Part shown: positions 62,234 to 64,000 of the stretch, in pieces
How the letters are laid out: every line of letters begins with the position of its first letter
Numbering within the stretch: the stretch's first letter is position 1
Source: Actinacidiphila epipremni
Lineage (GTDB): Bacteria > Actinomycetota > Actinomycetes > Streptomycetales > Streptomycetaceae
Assembly: GCF_012034175.1 (NCBI RefSeq)
Contig: NZ_JAATEJ010000004.1
Span: 186,001 to 250,000 of the forward strand
Direction: 5' to 3'
Length of the DNA stretch: 64,000 bases
The notes under the pieces: model-generated
What the model was told of the DNA's origin: nothing
Database searches by the model: none
The model's input: only the letters and a program-made list of their open reading frames with translations
Position numbers and translations under genes: made by a program

Positions 62234-62847
62234 ACGACATGACCTTCGAGGACCGGCTCTGGGACGCGCTCGCACACGAGGCCGGGCGCCCCGCGGCGGA
62301 CCTGCCCGCCGACGCCTACCGCGCGCGGCCCGCGCGGCGGGTGGTGACCGGAGGGCGGGTCGGGCTCGGGCTGGTGGCCGCCGCCGTCACCGGGACCGCC
62401 CTGGCCGTACTGCCCGGCGGCAGCGGCGCCGCGCCCGCGTACGCCGTGGAGGTGGCGAAGGACGGCGACGTGACGATCACCTATGAGCAGGCCAATGCCG
62501 CCGTCGCCGGCCGTGGCCAGATCGAGGCGCTGGAAGCCAAGCTGCGTGCGGCGGGCGTCATGGTCCTGGAGGATCCGCGGGGCGTCTACGAGTGCCGGCC
62601 CACCGGGGCGCCCGCCGACACGTTCACCTACATGGGCGGCGGCCCCCATGGGCCCGACCCGCAGCCGTCCGTCGTCACGCACTCCGTCGCCACCGCCATC
62701 CACTCAGACGAGACGTACGTCGACGGCTGGAAGGTCGTCCACATGCGGCCGGGCGAGACCGTGGTCGTCGACCACAGCGCCCCGAGCCCGCACAACGCCG
62801 GCTACGACGTCAACTTCATGGCGGCGAGGTGCACGGCTGTGCCGTAG
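62230..62847 (+). CDS. Membrane partner protein of ECF sigma factor
   Basis: 205 residues, translationally coupled to the sigma gene. A short cytoplasmic part (FEDRLWDALAHEAGRP) precedes one transmembrane helix near residues 43-63 (GLGLVAAAVTGTALAVLPGG) and an extracytoplasmic domain containing AVEVAKDGDVTITYEQANAA. It is similar in plan, though not obviously in sequence, to the partner at 20457. An anti-sigma role is likely from context, but no ZAS zinc motif is present. Confidence 0.78.
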   Translation: MNDMTFEDRLWDALAHEAGRPAADLPADAYRARPARRVVTGGRVGLGLVAAAVTGTALAVLPGGSGAAPAYAVEVAKDGDVTITYEQANAAVAGRGQIEALEAKLRAAGVMVLEDPRGVYECRPTGAPADTFTYMGGGPHGPDPQPSVVTHSVATAIHSDETYVDGWKVVHMRPGETVVVDHSAPSPHNAGYDVNFMAARCTAVP

Positions 62848-62869
62848 GCGTTCCGGACGGGCCAGCCGG

Positions 62870-63448
62870 TCAGGAGAGGAGCGCGGCCACCGACTCCACG
62901 ACGACCTGGCGGCGCCGCGCCGCCGACGCGGGGCCGGCGACCTCGTCGTACTCGGGGACGTTCCCGCTCCAGAAGCCGGACAGGTGCAGGACGAGGCCCA
63001 GCAGCTCGGCAGCGGAGAAGCGGGTCGGCAGCAGTCCCTGCTCCTGCGCCTCCGCGACCGCCCGCACCTTCGCCCGCGTGCTCTCCACGACGATCGGCAC
63101 GACCGCCCCGCTGCCCGCCCGCTCCAGGCGGTACCAGGTCGCCAGGCGCTGCACCCAGGGCCGCTCGACGTAAGAGTCATGCAGCCGGCCGGCGTATTCG
63201 GGCAGGTCGGCGGGGTCGATCGGCACGGCGTCGACGGTCTGCCGGCACATGTCGTCGAAGACGGCGTCGAACAGGCCGTCCTTGCTGCCGAAGTAGTGGT
63301 AGATCTGCGCCTTGTTGCTGCGGGCCTCGGCGGCGATACGGTCGACGCGTGCGCCGGCGATGCCGTACGCGGCGAATTCGCCGGTCGCCGCGTCCAGGAG
63401 GCGGCGCCGGGTGGCTTCCGCGTCGCGGGCGGGGGCGTCCTTGCTCAT
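62870..63448 (-). CDS. TetR-family transcriptional regulator
   Basis: 192 residues. The N-terminal TetR helix-turn-helix is at residues ~12-58 (RRRLLDAATGEFAAYGIAGA, VDRIAAEARSNKAQIYHYFG followed by SKDGLF). The C-terminal helical domain includes SYVERPWVQRLATWYRLERA and ELLGLVLHLSGFWSGNVPEY, typical of Streptomyces TetR proteins. A 20-bp palindrome starts 13 bp upstream of its start codon. It is convergent with the sigma-partner gene and divergent from the esterase, which it may regulate. Confidence 0.92.
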   Translation of the reverse strand: MSKDAPARDAEATRRRLLDAATGEFAAYGIAGARVDRIAAEARSNKAQIYHYFGSKDGLFDAVFDDMCRQTVDAVPIDPADLPEYAGRLHDSYVERPWVQRLATWYRLERAGSGAVVPIVVESTRAKVRAVAEAQEQGLLPTRFSAAELLGLVLHLSGFWSGNVPEYDEVAGPASAARRRQVVVESVAALLS

Positions 63449-63460
63449 ACGTCCACGGTA

Positions 63461-63480
63461 TCAACTAACTGACCAGTTGA
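63461..63480. promoter_or_regulatory. Probable TetR operator
   Basis: TCAACTAACTGACCAGTTGA has perfect 6-bp outer arms (TCAACT/AGTTGA) around an 8-bp centre containing a second AACTG/CAGTT half. It is centred about 22 bp upstream of the TetR start, in the gap shared with the divergent esterase, and resembles autoregulatory TetR sites. Confidence 0.65.
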
Positions 63481-63602
63481 CATGGGGGTGGGCATGACTC
63501 TGGGTGGGCGACTGCGGCGCGCTGGTCCCTGCGGGACGGGCGCCAGGCCAGAACAATAGGGCCCGGACGCCCCCGCCCCCCACACCCGGAGGTCCCCCAC
63601 CC

Positions 63603-64000
63603 GTGAACGCAGCCGACCGCCTCGTACGGACGACGCCCGCCGGTGCGCTACGGGGAGTGCCCGAGGGGGCGAAGGGCCAGGTCACGGCGTTCCGTGGCAT
63701 CCCGTACGCCACGGCCCCCCGCTTCGCCGCCCCCGAACCCGCCCCCACCTGGCAAGGCATCCGCGACGCCACCCACGCCGGCCCCGCCGCCCCCCAACCC
63801 CCCTCCCGCCTGACCCCGGTGATGGGCCCGAGCGACGCCCTGCCCCAGAGCGAGGACTGCTTGACGCTGAATGTCTGGACCCCGAGCACTGCGGGGAGCT
63901 CGGCCGATGCCGCCGGGGCCGAGGCGAGCGCTGAGGTCGGCCCGGGCGCCGGTGCCGGGGAGCCCGGCGGTGGGCCCGGCGAGGGCGCTGGGCTCGGCGG
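63603..64000 (+). CDS. Type B carboxylesterase, N-terminal part (3' end outside window)
   Basis: The visible 132 codons start at GTG 63603, with GGAGG ten bases upstream, and run off the window without a stop. The sequence VTAFRGIPYATAPRF and AGPAAPQPPSRL, then SEDCLTLNVWTPS, is the signature start of carboxylesterase/para-nitrobenzyl esterase enzymes (EDCLxLNVW). The catalytic Ser lies beyond the edge. After NVWTPS comes a Gly/Ala/Glu-rich run (GAEASAEVGPGAGAGEPGGG), where family members usually proceed directly to the next strand, so an unusual low-complexity insertion is present. Full-length relatives are ~500 residues. It is divergent from the TetR gene and possibly controlled by it. Confidence 0.85.
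   Translation, partial: MNAADRLVRTTPAGALRGVPEGAKGQVTAFRGIPYATAPRFAAPEPAPTWQGIRDATHAGPAAPQPPSRLTPVMGPSDALPQSEDCLTLNVWTPSTAGSSADAAGAEASAEVGPGAGAGEPGGGPGEGAGLG

Overview
The window is very GC-rich DNA from a filamentous actinomycete, most likely Streptomyces or a close relative. The indicators are the codon usage, GTG starts, four-base ATGA/GTGA gene overlaps, families typical of that group (DUF397/DUF5753 XRE pairs, ECF sigma factors with membrane partner proteins, RHS, TNT and nSTAND-WD40 proteins) and a short leader peptide of the actinobacterial HVDL..ALC type. I saw no RNA gene, CRISPR array or complete insertion sequence.

Layout. 1-2.6 kb: the 5' part of a GH67 alpha-glucuronidase, then a repeat-rich stretch whose 117-bp unit also lies, inverted, inside the 3' end of a conserved hypothetical gene. 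2.7-9.1 kb: a methyltransferase, small proteins, a divergent TetR/SDR pair with an operator-like palindrome, an HxlR regulator, an SsuD-like monooxygenase preceded by a 21-residue Cys-containing leader peptide, and a secreted TNT-type NAD+ glycohydrolase. 9.1-16.9 kb: two adjacent DUF4139-type genes, then a membrane-anchored periplasmic-binding-like protein with a large P-loop-like protein. 17-25 kb: an orphan sugar-binding lipoprotein divergent from a LacI regulator, an ECF sigma/membrane pair, a two-component system and ApbE.

25.1-43 kb is the most unusual part. It holds five tandem, same-strand paralogues of about 1,035-1,110 residues with one architecture: a helical N-terminal domain, a Pro/Glu/Ala-rich linker, a short motif built around QTVNYYQ, an NB-ARC-like STAND NTPase and C-terminal kinesin-light-chain-type TPRs. 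Four of the five starts are preceded, at exactly the same distance (32 nt), by a TANNNT box and a near-identical leader. The second member is split by a frameshift next to a C6 run. Members 3 and 4 share a nearly identical internal tract. A miniature element with terminal inverted repeats lies between members 2 and 3, and a secreted ChW-repeat gene sits in the opposite orientation between members 4 and 5.

43-64 kb: an XRE/DUF397 module with two overlapping small genes, an HTH-nSTAND-WD40 sensor NTPase, a 2.1-kb-codon RHS protein followed by an FG-GAP propeller protein, a metallo-beta-lactamase-fold hydrolase, a PadR-controlled ABC exporter operon, a second ECF sigma/membrane pair, a TetR regulator and the start of a type B carboxylesterase.

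Together the window is accessory, signalling-rich DNA. Three kinds of STAND or P-loop sensor, a TNT toxin and an RHS protein in one region suggest recognition or conflict functions. No direct evidence of phage defence is visible, because the STAND array carries no recognisable nuclease, protease or TIR effector.
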